Assembly (NCBI GenBank): GCA_024644805.1
Contig: JAHEHC010000004.1
Coordinates: 1 to 40,028 of the forward strand
DNA: 40,028 nucleotides
Reading direction: 5' to 3'
DNA from: Flavobacterium sp.
Lineage (GTDB): Bacteria; Bacteroidota; Bacteroidia; Flavobacteriales; Flavobacteriaceae
Below the pieces are notes generated by a model that saw only the letters and a list, made by a program, of their open reading frames with translations, did no database searches and was not told where the DNA came from. This document shows positions 1-7,800 of the stretch, piece after piece (within the stretch, counting starts at the first letter, position 1; the number at the start of each line of letters is the position of its first letter). Made by a program: the position numbers and the translations under genes.

Positions 1-1
1 T

Positions 2-136
2 GTTCCTCTTTCAGCCAAAAATTTAAGCTCTAAACAACATCATTTGTTCTATTTTAGAAAGATCATCTTAAAAGATGGTACAAAAATTGGGAATCTTCGA
101 GTTCAGAAAGATTTTGTTGATCGGTTTATCGAGTAA
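2..136 (+). CDS. C-terminal end of an unidentified protein (partial)
   Basis: The frame is open from the left edge of the window to a TAA at 134-136, giving about 44 residues that end KDFVDRFIE. The start lies outside the window. The tail is mixed charged and hydrophobic, with no membrane segment or motif I recognise. A real gene end is plausible because the next gene starts 71 bp later with its own leader, but an open stretch this short could also be chance. No function is proposed. Confidence 0.4.
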   Translation, partial: VPLSAKNLSSKQHHLFYFRKIILKDGTKIGNLRVQKDFVDRFIE

Positions 137-207
137 AAAGTATACGATCTATTTTATCAGAATTAAAAAAATAAGTAACTTATAGAACCATTTAAAAAAG
201 TTCAATT

Positions 208-963
208 ATGAGAAATTCAATAGCTATTCTATTAGCACTATTTTGCACGTTCAGCATTGCAAATGCACAGGTTCAGACCCCAAAAGCCCCAAATTCCACA
301 ACCAAGGTCAGCAATGACTGTGAAAGCGGAGATTGCCAAAATGGCTGGGGATACAAGACCTTTTCATATGGATATTATGAAGGTTTTTGGAAAAATGGCA
401 AACGCCATGGATATGGATTGTTCGATTGGGACGATTCAGGAAAATACATCGGATTTTGGGTGAATGATAAAATGACCGGATATGGAACCTATCTTGGAGA
501 TTCCATGGATATGGTTGGAGAATTTGAAGATGGATTCATACAAGGACTTGGGTATATCGTTGAGAATGAAGAATGGGAACAAGGCGTCTATAGTTTAAGT
601 CAGCTTGAAGAGGCTTATACCTTCTATGATAATGGAGTGACAACCGGATGCACTGCTGGAGATTGCCAGAATAAATACGGTCGATATAAATGGAGCAATG
701 GAGATTCCTTCACCGGATTCTTTAAGAATGGAAATATGTTTATGGGAACCTATTTATATTCCAATGGAGATAAATACACCGGGACATTCAACTCAAGCAA
801 CCAATTTCATGGAGAGGGTAGATTCTTCTTCAAGAGTGGAGAATACTATGGAGGCAAATGGAAGAACGGAAATTACCATGGCAGAGGATATTTCCATGAT
901 AAGGAATATGTACAAAAGATTGGAGAGTGGAGCAATGGTACACTGGTAACCAAATTGAACTAA
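208..963 (+). CDS. Secreted MORN-repeat protein (first of a tandem pair)
   Basis: 251 residues. The N-terminus is a typical signal peptide ending ...SIANAQ, so export to the periplasm or cell surface is likely. The mature part has two halves, each opening with a Cys-pair motif (CESGDCQNGWG near residue 38 and CTAGDCQNKYG near residue 148) followed by three to four MORN-type units such as YEGFWKNGKRHGYG and YGGKWKNGNYHGRG. MORN repeats form elongated beta-sheet rods; in bacteria their partners are mostly unknown. The next gene is a close paralogue with the same architecture, so this is a tandem duplication. No enzymatic motif is visible. MORN assignment is firm; role unknown. Confidence 0.85.
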   Translation: MRNSIAILLALFCTFSIANAQVQTPKAPNSTTKVSNDCESGDCQNGWGYKTFSYGYYEGFWKNGKRHGYGLFDWDDSGKYIGFWVNDKMTGYGTYLGDSMDMVGEFEDGFIQGLGYIVENEEWEQGVYSLSQLEEAYTFYDNGVTTGCTAGDCQNKYGRYKWSNGDSFTGFFKNGNMFMGTYLYSNGDKYTGTFNSSNQFHGEGRFFFKSGEYYGGKWKNGNYHGRGYFHDKEYVQKIGEWSNGTLVTKLN

Positions 964-964
964 A

Positions 965-984
965 AATAGGGCAAATGCCCTATT
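965..984 (+). terminator. Hairpin after the first MORN gene
   Basis: Perfect 8-bp inverted repeat AATAGGGC-AAAT-GCCCTATT directly after the stop codon. It lacks a strong T tract, so it may be a weak terminator or a 3'-end-stabilising stem that separates the two paralogues. Confidence 0.55.
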
Positions 985-1004
985 CAGGTTATTTTAAAGT
1001 TTTA

Positions 1005-1012
1005 TATATTTG
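1005..1012 (+). promoter_or_regulatory. Bacteroidota -7 element TATATTTG for the second MORN gene
   Basis: TATATTTG matches the Bacteroidota sigma-ABfr -7 consensus TAnnTTTG. It lies 24 nt upstream of the ATG at 1037, and an upstream in-frame TTG at 1010 falls inside the element, which argues for the ATG as start. The surrounding sequence (gttttatatattt, then taaaaatc) resembles that upstream of the gene at 2093. Confidence 0.6.
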
Positions 1013-1036
1013 AAATACACTAAAAATCAAATCATT

Positions 1037-1807
1037 ATGAGAACAAAGATATTAACTACTATCTTTTCAGTTTTATTAGCAGGGATAACTGCATTACAAG
1101 CAAATTATATCGTGCCATTATCAGTAGCAAATTCCAACGATTCTTCAGTACTGGTAAATTGTGTGAGCGGTGACTGTCAGGATGGTTGGGGTAAATATGA
1201 ATATGACAATGGATACTATGATGGATTCTGGCAAAATGGGAAAAAACATGGTTATGGATTGTATAATTGGAACGATTCCGGAAAATATATAGGGAATTGG
1301 GAAAATGATAGTATGAGTGGCTATGGAGTTTATATAGATGAGAACAATGATAATATCATCGGTCAGTATGATGACGGTGAATTGAATGGATTAGGACTCA
1401 CTGTATTTGGTGAAGAATGGAGCCAGGGAATCTATAAAGATGGGAATTTAAAGACCTCATATGATTTCTATACAAATAATGTGGATACCGGCTGTACCGC
1501 TGGTGATTGTCAGGACAAGTACGGACGATGGAAATGGAGCAATGGAGATTCCTTTACCGGCTTCTTTAAGGATGGCAGACTCTTTATGGGAACCTATACT
1601 TTTGCAGGTGGAGGAAAATACAGCGGTATGTTTAACAGCGACAACCAATTCCATGGTACTGGGAGGTATTTCTATGCTGACGGAGCCTATTATGGCGGAC
1701 AATGGAATAATGGTGAGATGCAGGGCAGAGGTTACTACCACAACAAAGATCTTGATCAGCAGATCGGAGTATGGGACAATTCAGTTCTGATTAAATCCAT
1801 GAAATAA
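1037..1807 (+). CDS. Secreted MORN-repeat protein (second of a tandem pair)
   Basis: 256 residues from the ATG at 1037. The longer reading from TTG 1010 is rejected because that codon is part of the promoter. A signal peptide (MRTKILTTIFSVLLAGITA...) precedes two halves, each starting with a Cys-pair motif (CVSGDCQDGWG, CTAGDCQDKYG) and followed by MORN units such as YDGFWQNGKKHGYG and YGGQWNNGEMQGRG. Architecture and much of the sequence match the preceding gene, so the pair arose by tandem duplication, but each copy has its own hairpin and this one its own promoter. Probably periplasmic or surface-exposed; binding partner unknown. Confidence 0.85.
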   Translation: MRTKILTTIFSVLLAGITALQANYIVPLSVANSNDSSVLVNCVSGDCQDGWGKYEYDNGYYDGFWQNGKKHGYGLYNWNDSGKYIGNWENDSMSGYGVYIDENNDNIIGQYDDGELNGLGLTVFGEEWSQGIYKDGNLKTSYDFYTNNVDTGCTAGDCQDKYGRWKWSNGDSFTGFFKDGRLFMGTYTFAGGGKYSGMFNSDNQFHGTGRYFYADGAYYGGQWNNGEMQGRGYYHNKDLDQQIGVWDNSVLIKSMK

Positions 1808-1828
1808 CTGAAGCTTAAGAATATAGTT

Positions 1829-1860
1829 AAAACACGACTTAGGTCGTGTTTTTTATTTTT
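1829..1860 (+). terminator. Rho-independent terminator
   Basis: A perfect 10-bp stem AAAACACGAC / GTCGTGTTTT around a TTAG loop runs into a T-rich tail (TTATTTTT). It ends the second MORN transcript. The remaining 230 bp to the next gene hold a short palindrome (ATTTCA-TTAC-TGAAAT) and a promoter, and nothing else I can recognise. Confidence 0.85.
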
Positions 1861-2045
1861 AATTGATTTCATATCATAAAACAGGTATTTTTTGCTATTT
1901 CATTACTGAAATTTCATCATCTATAAGCTAAAAAAATAGCATCGATTGGATCTTTTAAAACAAAATATTGAGGTATCATTGGTAACTCAGGAAGAGATAT
2001 CCATTGAATTTTCTTGAACAGAAACAAAATAAAATAAATGTTTTA

Positions 2046-2053
2046 TATATTTA
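2046..2053 (+). promoter_or_regulatory. Probable -7 element (TATATTTA) for the gene at 2093
   Basis: TATATTTA departs from TAnnTTTG only in the last base. The context gttttatatattt...taaaaatcgaat closely parallels the promoter region of the second MORN gene, suggesting shared ancestry or co-regulation. The leader would be about 35 nt and A-rich, as is usual for Bacteroidota translation starts. Confidence 0.45.
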
Positions 2054-2092
2054 GAACTCATAAAAATCGAATAATTTAAATACCCTAAGAAA

Positions 2093-2926
2093 ATGAAACC
2101 ATTAAACCGTCTGTTTCTTAATGCATTAATTTTAATGTTAAGTGTATCTCTATTTGCACAAAAGACGCCAAGTAGACCAAATTCAACATCAAACCCCAAT
2201 ACAACGAGCTATAATACATCCAATAAGGAAGTGAACGAGACCCTGAGCTATGTAAATGATATGCTGGCCCGATATAATATTTATAATTCCTCCTTCAAGG
2301 TAGATATGAGTAAGAAAGAGATCAGTTTTATGGATAAATTCTCGATCCTTACCGCAAAATGGGCGGATATAGATTTCTATAATTCCAACAATAATATAGG
2401 ATTTGGTTGTAAGGACGGATCTGATTGTATGGAAGATAGGGATTTTGATACAGGTTCCCTGCAATCTCCAAGATCGTCCTATAGCCTGAGCATCAAAGAA
2501 GATGACGAGAAGATGATCTATCAGACCAATGTGATCGTTGGAAAACTGAATGATATGTTGGAGAGTCTTACCGTAGGAGGAGCAGTATCAAATTCGAGTG
2601 TAGTGGAAAGGAACCTGAAAATAATCAATGATGCATTTGATAAATACAATACCTATGATGCCAAGTTTTCTGTTCGTAATGGAAGGATCTATCTCGATAA
2701 CTCTGTTTCCAATTTCTCGGCCGATATCAATGATGTGATCTTCTACGTTCATTATGAGAACAAGTGGATGGTTCTTAAATGCATAAAGGATGGTTGTTTT
2801 GACGGAACCTCATTCGAAGACGAATATTCCATGAGCTTGAAAACAAGTAGTGGAGCTATTTGTCCTAACATAGATGAGGTACTAGAAGCATTTAACAAGA
2901 TCAGAAGTGATGTTTTGAGTAAATAA
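2093..2926 (+). CDS. Secreted protein of unknown function with an internal duplication
   Basis: 277 residues with a clear signal peptide (MKPLNRLFLNALILMLSVSLFAQ) and a short Ser/Thr/Asn-rich linker. Two related halves follow. Each begins with a helix-like segment and a Y-N-x-Y/S-x-x-x-F-x-V pattern (ARYNIYNSSFKVD; DKYNTYDAKFSVR), continues with a predicted beta region (ADIDFYN; ADINDVIFYV), then a Cys pair with acidic residues (CKDGSDCMED; CIKDGCFDG), and ends SYSLSIKED / EYSMSLKTS. The Cys pairs recall those in the two MORN proteins just upstream, and the promoter looks similar. I do not recognise the family and propose no function. Confidence 0.75.
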   Translation: MKPLNRLFLNALILMLSVSLFAQKTPSRPNSTSNPNTTSYNTSNKEVNETLSYVNDMLARYNIYNSSFKVDMSKKEISFMDKFSILTAKWADIDFYNSNNNIGFGCKDGSDCMEDRDFDTGSLQSPRSSYSLSIKEDDEKMIYQTNVIVGKLNDMLESLTVGGAVSNSSVVERNLKIINDAFDKYNTYDAKFSVRNGRIYLDNSVSNFSADINDVIFYVHYENKWMVLKCIKDGCFDGTSFEDEYSMSLKTSSGAICPNIDEVLEAFNKIRSDVLSK

Positions 2927-3032
2927 TAATTGAATTACTAAAAATAAATATTTACCTATTAACTACAAAGACAACCAAAGAATGATATGAAGTTTTTTGT
3001 GGAAGTCCTTCAAAATAAATTAAAGATGATAT

Positions 3033-4307
3033 TTATAATTTAAAGGCTTCTTTTACTTTATCCACATAATCCAATTTCTCCCAGGTAAAGGTCTCGACCT
3101 CTTTCTGGATTTCATTTCCATCCCCCGATTTAAATGTCAACATCTTCTTCTCAGGTGTTCTGCCCATGTGTCCGTATGAAGCAGATTCATAATAAATTGG
3201 ATTTCGAAGCTTCAATCGTTGTTCGATGAAATAAGGACGCATTTCGAATATAGATTCGACAACATTACTGATCTCAGCATCGCTCATATCGATATTTGCT
3301 GTACCAAATGTGTCAACCAGAATACTGGTCGGTTTAGCAAGACCGATGGCATAGCTCACCTGTACCAATGCCTCTTTACACAATCCGGCAGCTACAAGAT
3401 TCTTGGCTATATGCCGCGTAGCATAGGCAGCAGATCGATCTACTTTACTGGGATCCTTTCCGCTGAAAGCACCACCACCATGAGCCCCTTTTCCACCATA
3501 GGTGTCTACTATGATCTTTCTACCAGTTACCCCAGTATCGCCGTGAGGCCCACCAATTACAAAAGTCCCGGTTGGATTAACATGATAGGTGATATCATCA
3601 TTGAACAGGTCCTTGATATTTTTAGGTAGCTTATCGATTACTCTGGGCATGAGTATGGATTTCATATCTTTTTTAATGATCTCCAACATCTCTTCATCGG
3701 CCTTCTTTTTATCCTCTCCTTTGATGAAATCATCGTGTTGAGTTGAAATAACAATGGTGTTGATCTTTTGAGGGATATTGTCATCGCTATATTCGATGGT
3801 TACCTGACTTTTAGAATCGGGTCTCAAGTAATGTATATCCCGATCCTCTTTTCTCAATAAAGCCAGTTCTTGAAGAATACGATGACTTAGATCCAATGCT
3901 AAAGGCATGTAATTATCGGTCTCATTGGTTGCATAGCCAAACATCATACCCTGATCTCCAGCACCTTGTTCTTCTTTATTTTCTTTATCAACACCCTGAT
4001 TAATGTCTGGAGACTGTTCGTGAATCGCTGAAAACACACCACAAGAATTCCCATCGAACATATATTCACTTTTGGTGTAACCTATCTTATTGATCACATC
4101 TCTTGCAATTTTCTGAACATCCAAATAGGTGTTGCTCTTTACTTCACCTGCCAATACTACCTGACCGGTGGTTACCAGAGTTTCACAAGCTACTTTCGAT
4201 TCTGGATCAAAAGCAAGAAAGTGATCTACCAATGCATCGCTGATCTGATCAGCTACTTTATCAGGATGTCCTTCTGAGACACTCTCTGAAGTGAATAGAT
4301 ATGCCAT
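3033..4307 (-). CDS. metK: S-adenosylmethionine synthetase
   Basis: Makes SAM from methionine and ATP in the cytoplasm. The start is the ATG at 4307 (MAYLFTSESVSEGHPDK); an upstream in-frame start at 4346 lies inside the leader RNA and is rejected. 424 residues, longer than the roughly 384 of E. coli MetK but as expected for Bacteroidota. Diagnostic motifs are GHPDKVADQ near residue 13, GAGDQGMMFGYA near 115, GGPHGDTGVTGRKIIVDTYG near 260 and the glycine-rich GGKGAHGGGAFSGKDPSKVD that follows. The gene is divergent from metH-metF, which regenerate its substrate. Its 110-nt leader carries a SAM-II-like aptamer, so feedback by its own product is expected. Confidence 0.97.
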   Translation of the reverse strand: MAYLFTSESVSEGHPDKVADQISDALVDHFLAFDPESKVACETLVTTGQVVLAGEVKSNTYLDVQKIARDVINKIGYTKSEYMFDGNSCGVFSAIHEQSPDINQGVDKENKEEQGAGDQGMMFGYATNETDNYMPLALDLSHRILQELALLRKEDRDIHYLRPDSKSQVTIEYSDDNIPQKINTIVISTQHDDFIKGEDKKKADEEMLEIIKKDMKSILMPRVIDKLPKNIKDLFNDDITYHVNPTGTFVIGGPHGDTGVTGRKIIVDTYGGKGAHGGGAFSGKDPSKVDRSAAYATRHIAKNLVAAGLCKEALVQVSYAIGLAKPTSILVDTFGTANIDMSDAEISNVVESIFEMRPYFIEQRLKLRNPIYYESASYGHMGRTPEKKMLTFKSGDGNEIQKEVETFTWEKLDYVDKVKEAFKL

Positions 4308-4329
4308 ATTTAAACTATTTTTTTGAAGA

Positions 4330-4347
4330 TTTGACAATCGTGTCAAA
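4330..4347 (-). promoter_or_regulatory. Switching hairpin between the SAM-II-like aptamer and metK
   Basis: On the minus strand TTTGACA-CGAT-TGTCAAA forms a perfect 7-bp hairpin ending 22 nt before the metK ATG. Its 3' arm belongs to GTCAAATCTT (4335 down to 4326), the exact 10-nt reverse complement of AAGATTTGAC (4403 down to 4394) inside the aptamer. The local hairpin and the long-range helix are therefore mutually exclusive, as in a riboswitch expression platform. No U tract follows, so it is not a textbook terminator; control could act on translation or on transcript stability. Confidence 0.6.
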
Positions 4348-4357
4348 GGAAGTTCAC

Positions 4358-4408
4358 ACTGCCTTTTAGCATTTTTTTTTGAGGTTGCAATCAGTCAAAT
4401 CTTTCCTC
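4358..4408 (-). promoter_or_regulatory. SAM-II-like riboswitch aptamer in the metK leader
   Basis: Read on the minus strand, P1 is GAGG (4408-4405) with CCTC (4384-4381). The first loop carries GAUUUGACUGAUUGCAA and the 3' loop an A-rich run followed by GCUAAAAGG. The order GAUUUG...UUGCA...GCUAAAA-GG is the conserved SAM-II (metA/metX leader) signature. A pseudoknot helix is available between ACUG (4395-4392) and CAGU (4361-4358). It sits immediately in front of metK and about 10 nt after the predicted transcription start. SAM-II is best known from Alphaproteobacteria, so this may be a divergent variant. The assignment is by eye; no covariance model was run. Confidence 0.7.
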
Positions 4409-4423
4409 TTAATTTTTGTTCTG

Positions 4424-4431
4424 CAAAAGTA
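4424..4431 (-). promoter_or_regulatory. -7 element TACTTTTG for metK
   Basis: On the minus strand TACTTTTG matches TAnnTTTG. A start site a few bases downstream would place the SAM-II-like aptamer at the very 5' end of the metK mRNA. I see no clear -33 TTTG at the usual spacing. Confidence 0.5.
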
Positions 4432-4480
4432 AAAAAATATTGTGAATCCTATTTCTCTTTGTAATTTTTTATCGAAAATA

Positions 4481-4512
4481 TTTGGATAATTGATTATATG
4501 AACAAATATTTG
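4481..4512 (+). promoter_or_regulatory. Probable promoter for metH-metF
   Basis: TTTG (4481-4484), 20 nt, then AATATTTG (4505-4512), one mismatch from the -7 consensus TAnnTTTG. Transcription would begin around 4518, about 25 nt before the SAM-I aptamer. Confidence 0.5.
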
Positions 4513-4543
4513 CGCTATCAAAGTTCAAACACTTATTGAAATT

Positions 4544-4648
4544 GTTATCAAGAAAGGTGGAGGGATTGGACCCTTTGAAACCTTAGCAACCCTTTATCAG
4601 TAAAGTAGGTGCTAAATTCTACTGGATCAAATTGATCAGATAGATAAC
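4544..4648 (+). promoter_or_regulatory. SAM-I (S-box) riboswitch upstream of metH-metF
   Basis: P1 is GTTATC (4544-4549) with GATAAC (4643-4648). Between them are the S-box hallmarks in order: AAGAAAGGTGGAGGGA, the P2 hairpin GGGATTGGACCC, the TTTGAAACC kink-turn segment, GCAACCC, P3 as GTAGGTGCTAAATTCTAC with the conserved GGTGCTAA core, and P4 as GATC-AAATT-GATC. S-box RNAs bind SAM and turn off methionine biosynthesis genes. The riboswitch lies in the metH leader and, through the 3-bp metH-metF junction, should govern both genes. Confidence 0.93.
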
Positions 4649-4653
4649 CCAAA

Positions 4654-4678
4654 CAGAATTTTCCACAAATTCTGATCA
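4654..4678 (+). promoter_or_regulatory. Candidate expression platform of the SAM-I riboswitch
   Basis: A hairpin CAGAATTT-TCCAC-AAATTCTG (4654-4674) follows six nucleotides after P1. Its 3' side is part of TCTGATCA (4671-4678), which can instead pair perfectly with TGATCAGA (4633-4640) in the P4/J4-1 part of the aptamer. SAM binding, which stabilises P1 and P4, would favour the downstream hairpin. The following sequence is only moderately T-rich (ATCATTCTTTATAACATTTTT), so it is a weak terminator by standard rules. TGATCA is self-complementary, which makes part of the match unsurprising. Confidence 0.45.
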
Positions 4679-4851
4679 TTCTTTATAACATTTTTCTATT
4701 AAGTACGTCACCAATTGACGCATTTGGCTTATGATTGAATGTATGTAATACAGAGAATTAGAAAAATGATAGTAACGACCTATTGTCTATTTTATCAGAA
4801 TGATCCATTACAATGGACCATTAATAGAAAAAAAAATAATTGATCATCACT
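4679..4851 (+). other. Long metH leader downstream of the riboswitch
   Basis: These 173 nt complete the 544-bp metK-metH gap. I see a small hairpin CGTCA-CCAAT-TGACG (4706-4720), an imperfect palindrome TGATCCATTACAATGGACCA (4801-4820, eight of nine symmetric pairs) and an A-rich run (AAAAAAAAATAATTGATCAT) just before the metH ATG. The palindrome could be an operator or an RNA stem. No open reading frame worth calling is present. Confidence 0.4.
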
Positions 4852-7800
4852 ATGGCAAATGTATTGAAGGAATTGAAGAATAGGATATTAGTGCTTGATG
4901 GAGCCATGGGTACCATGTTGCAGCAATATGATTTCTCAGAAGAGGATTTTCGAGGTGATCGATTTAGGGACTGGGAAGTTTCATTGAAAGGGAATAACGA
5001 CCTGTTGTCGATCACTCAACCTAAAGCAATTTCGGAAATTCATGCCAAGTACCTGGAAGCAGGTGCAGACATTATTGAGACCAACACATTTTCCGCTACG
5101 AGTATAGCCATGGCAGACTATCAAATGGAAGAAATGGTGTATGAAATCAATGTGGAATCAGCCAGGATCGCCAAAGAGATAGCTGAAGAGTTCACAGGAA
5201 GAACTCCTCAAAAACCCAGATTCGTTGCTGGAAGTATCGGTCCTACGAATAAAACGGCAAGTATGTCTCCCGAAGTGAATGATCCCGGATATAGAGCTAT
5301 CACCTTTGACGAGCTAAGATCAGCCTATAAATTGCAAGTTGAAGCCTTATTGGATGGTGGAGTGGATCTATTACTTGTAGAGACCGTTTTTGACACTCTC
5401 AATGCTAAAGCGGCTTTGTTTGCCATTGAAGAGGTCAAGGAAGAACGAAATATCGATGTGCCCATAATGGTGTCCGGTACCATTACGGATGCTTCGGGAA
5501 GAACGTTGTCCGGACAAACGGTAGAAGCTTTTTTAGCCTCTATTTCCCATATTCCATTGTTGAGCATCGGTTTCAATTGTGCTTTGGGTGCAGAGCAACT
5601 CAAGCCCTTTTTAAAAAGACTATCAAGGGATACTTCCTTCTTTACCTCAGCCCATCCAAATGCCGGATTACCCAATGCATTTGGAGAATACGATCAGACA
5701 CCCCAGCAAATGATGCAATTGATCGAGGAATACCTTCAGGAAGGACTGATCAATATAATTGGAGGATGTTGCGGAACCAATCCGGATCATATCAGAAAGA
5801 TCGCTATAATAGCCAGCGAGCACAAACCCAGGAATTGTGCTGAAGTCAAAATTTCAGATAAAAGATACTTGACCCTATCTGGATTGGAATCATTGGTCGT
5901 AACACCAGAGAGCAACTTTATCAATGTGGGTGAACGAACTAATGTAACGGGATCCAGAAAGTTCCTAAGACTCATTCAAGAGGACAACTACGATGAAGCT
6001 ATTGAAATTGCAAGACTTCAAGTTGAGGACGGTGCTCAGATCATCGATGTGAATATGGACGAAGCCATGATAGATGGTGTGCAGGCCATGACCAGATTCC
6101 TTAATCTTATCGCCTCTGAACCGGACATTGCAAGAGTTCCTATTATGATCGATTCATCCAAATGGGAGATCATTGAGGCAGGACTTAAAGTAGTTCAGGG
6201 GAAATGTGTTGTTAACTCGATAAGCTTAAAGGAAGGGGAGGAAGAATTTATCAGACAGGCGAAATTGATAAGACGGTATGGTGCAGCAGTCATCGTCATG
6301 GCATTTGACGAAACAGGGCAGGCAGACAGTTTTCAGAGAAGGATATCTATTTGTAAAAGATCCTATGATATACTGGTGAATACCGTTGGTTTCCCTCCCG
6401 AAGACATCATATTCGATCCCAACATCTTTCCGGTAGCAACTGGTATGGAAGAACATAGAAGGAACGCAATAGATTTTTTCAAGGCTACAAAATGGATCAG
6501 AGAACAGTTAGCCCATTCAAATGTTTCGGGAGGAGTCAGTAATGTGTCCTTTTCATTTCGAGGGAACAACAGCATCAGGGAAGCCATGCATTCGTCCTTC
6601 TTATATCATGCGATCGAGCATGGAATGAACTTGGGAATCGTAAATCCATCCCTATTAGAAGTTTATGACGAGATCGATGAAGAACTATTGGAGCATGTTG
6701 AGGATGTATTATTGGACCGGAGAGAGGATGCCACAGAACGATTGATGGACTATTCAGAGACCGTAAAAGGAATTGTAAAGGAGTCCAATGTGGAAGTTCA
6801 GGAATGGAGAACAGAGCCTTTACAAGACCGAATTACCCACGCATTGGTAAAAGGGATTGATGCATTTATAATCGAAGATGTAGAAGAGGCCAGAATGGAA
6901 TCCGAAAAGCCCATCGATGTCATTGAAGGACATTTGATGATCGGAATGGATGTGGTTGGTGAGTTGTTCGGAAGTGGAAAGATGTTCTTGCCACAAGTGG
7001 TGAAATCGGCCAGAGTGATGAAGAAGGCGGTAGCCTATCTTCAACCTTATATTGAGAAGGAAAAAGGGGGTAGATCAGAATTTGCCGGAAGAATTGTCAT
7101 GGCAACTGTAAAAGGGGATGTACATGATATTGGAAAGAACATAGTGAGTGTTGTACTGGGATGTAATAATTATGAAGTGATCGATCTTGGGGTGATGGTA
7201 CCTCTTGAAAAGATCATCGATACCGCGATCAAGGAACAGGCCGATATCATAGGTCTAAGTGGTTTGATCACTCCATCCTTGGACGAAATGGTTTATGTTT
7301 CCATGGAAATGGAAAAACGCAAATTGAGTATTCCATTGATCGTTGGAGGAGCGACTACGTCAAGGGTGCATTCAGCAGTTAAGATCGCTCCCAATTACAG
7401 TCATGCAGTAGTACATGTCAATGATGCTTCTAAGGCTGTAACAGTAGTGGGCAATCTGTTGAATAAGAACAAAGAACGGTATATGGACCAGATCAGGACG
7501 GAATACAACACATTTAGAGATCAGTTCTTATCACGTAACAGAAAAAAAGAGTTTTTAAGCATTGAAGATGCCAGGAATAATAAATTAAGGATCGATTGGA
7601 GTTCGACCAGGATCATGAAGCCTACCAAATTGGGAATTGATATTTTAGATGATTTCGATCTAACCCTATTATTGGATTTCATCGACTGGACCCCATTCTT
7701 CAGGAGTTGGGAGTTACACGGAAAATTCCCGAACATTTTGGAAGACGAAATAATCGGAGAACAGGCAACAGCCTTGTACCATGATGCTCAGAACTTGTTG

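Noticed and set aside
148-163. 16-nt perfect repeat TCTATTTTATCAGAAT, also at 4786-4801 in the metH leader
   Set aside because: In 40 kb of AT-rich DNA a single 16-nt AT-rich match is roughly what chance allows, and the flanks do not extend the similarity.
1010-1036. TTG start giving a longer second MORN protein
   Set aside because: The TTG is the end of the TATATTTG promoter element, and the ATG at 1037 begins a proper signal peptide.
3219-3629. 136-residue open frame antisense to metK
   Set aside because: It lies wholly inside the strongly conserved metK gene and its translation has no recognisable domain; it is a shadow frame.
4381-4390. GCAACC in the metK leader as part of a second SAM-I (S-box) RNA
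   Set aside because: The other S-box parts (GGTGGAGGGA, kink-turn, GGTGCTAA) are absent on that strand; the layout fits a SAM-II-like pseudoknot instead.
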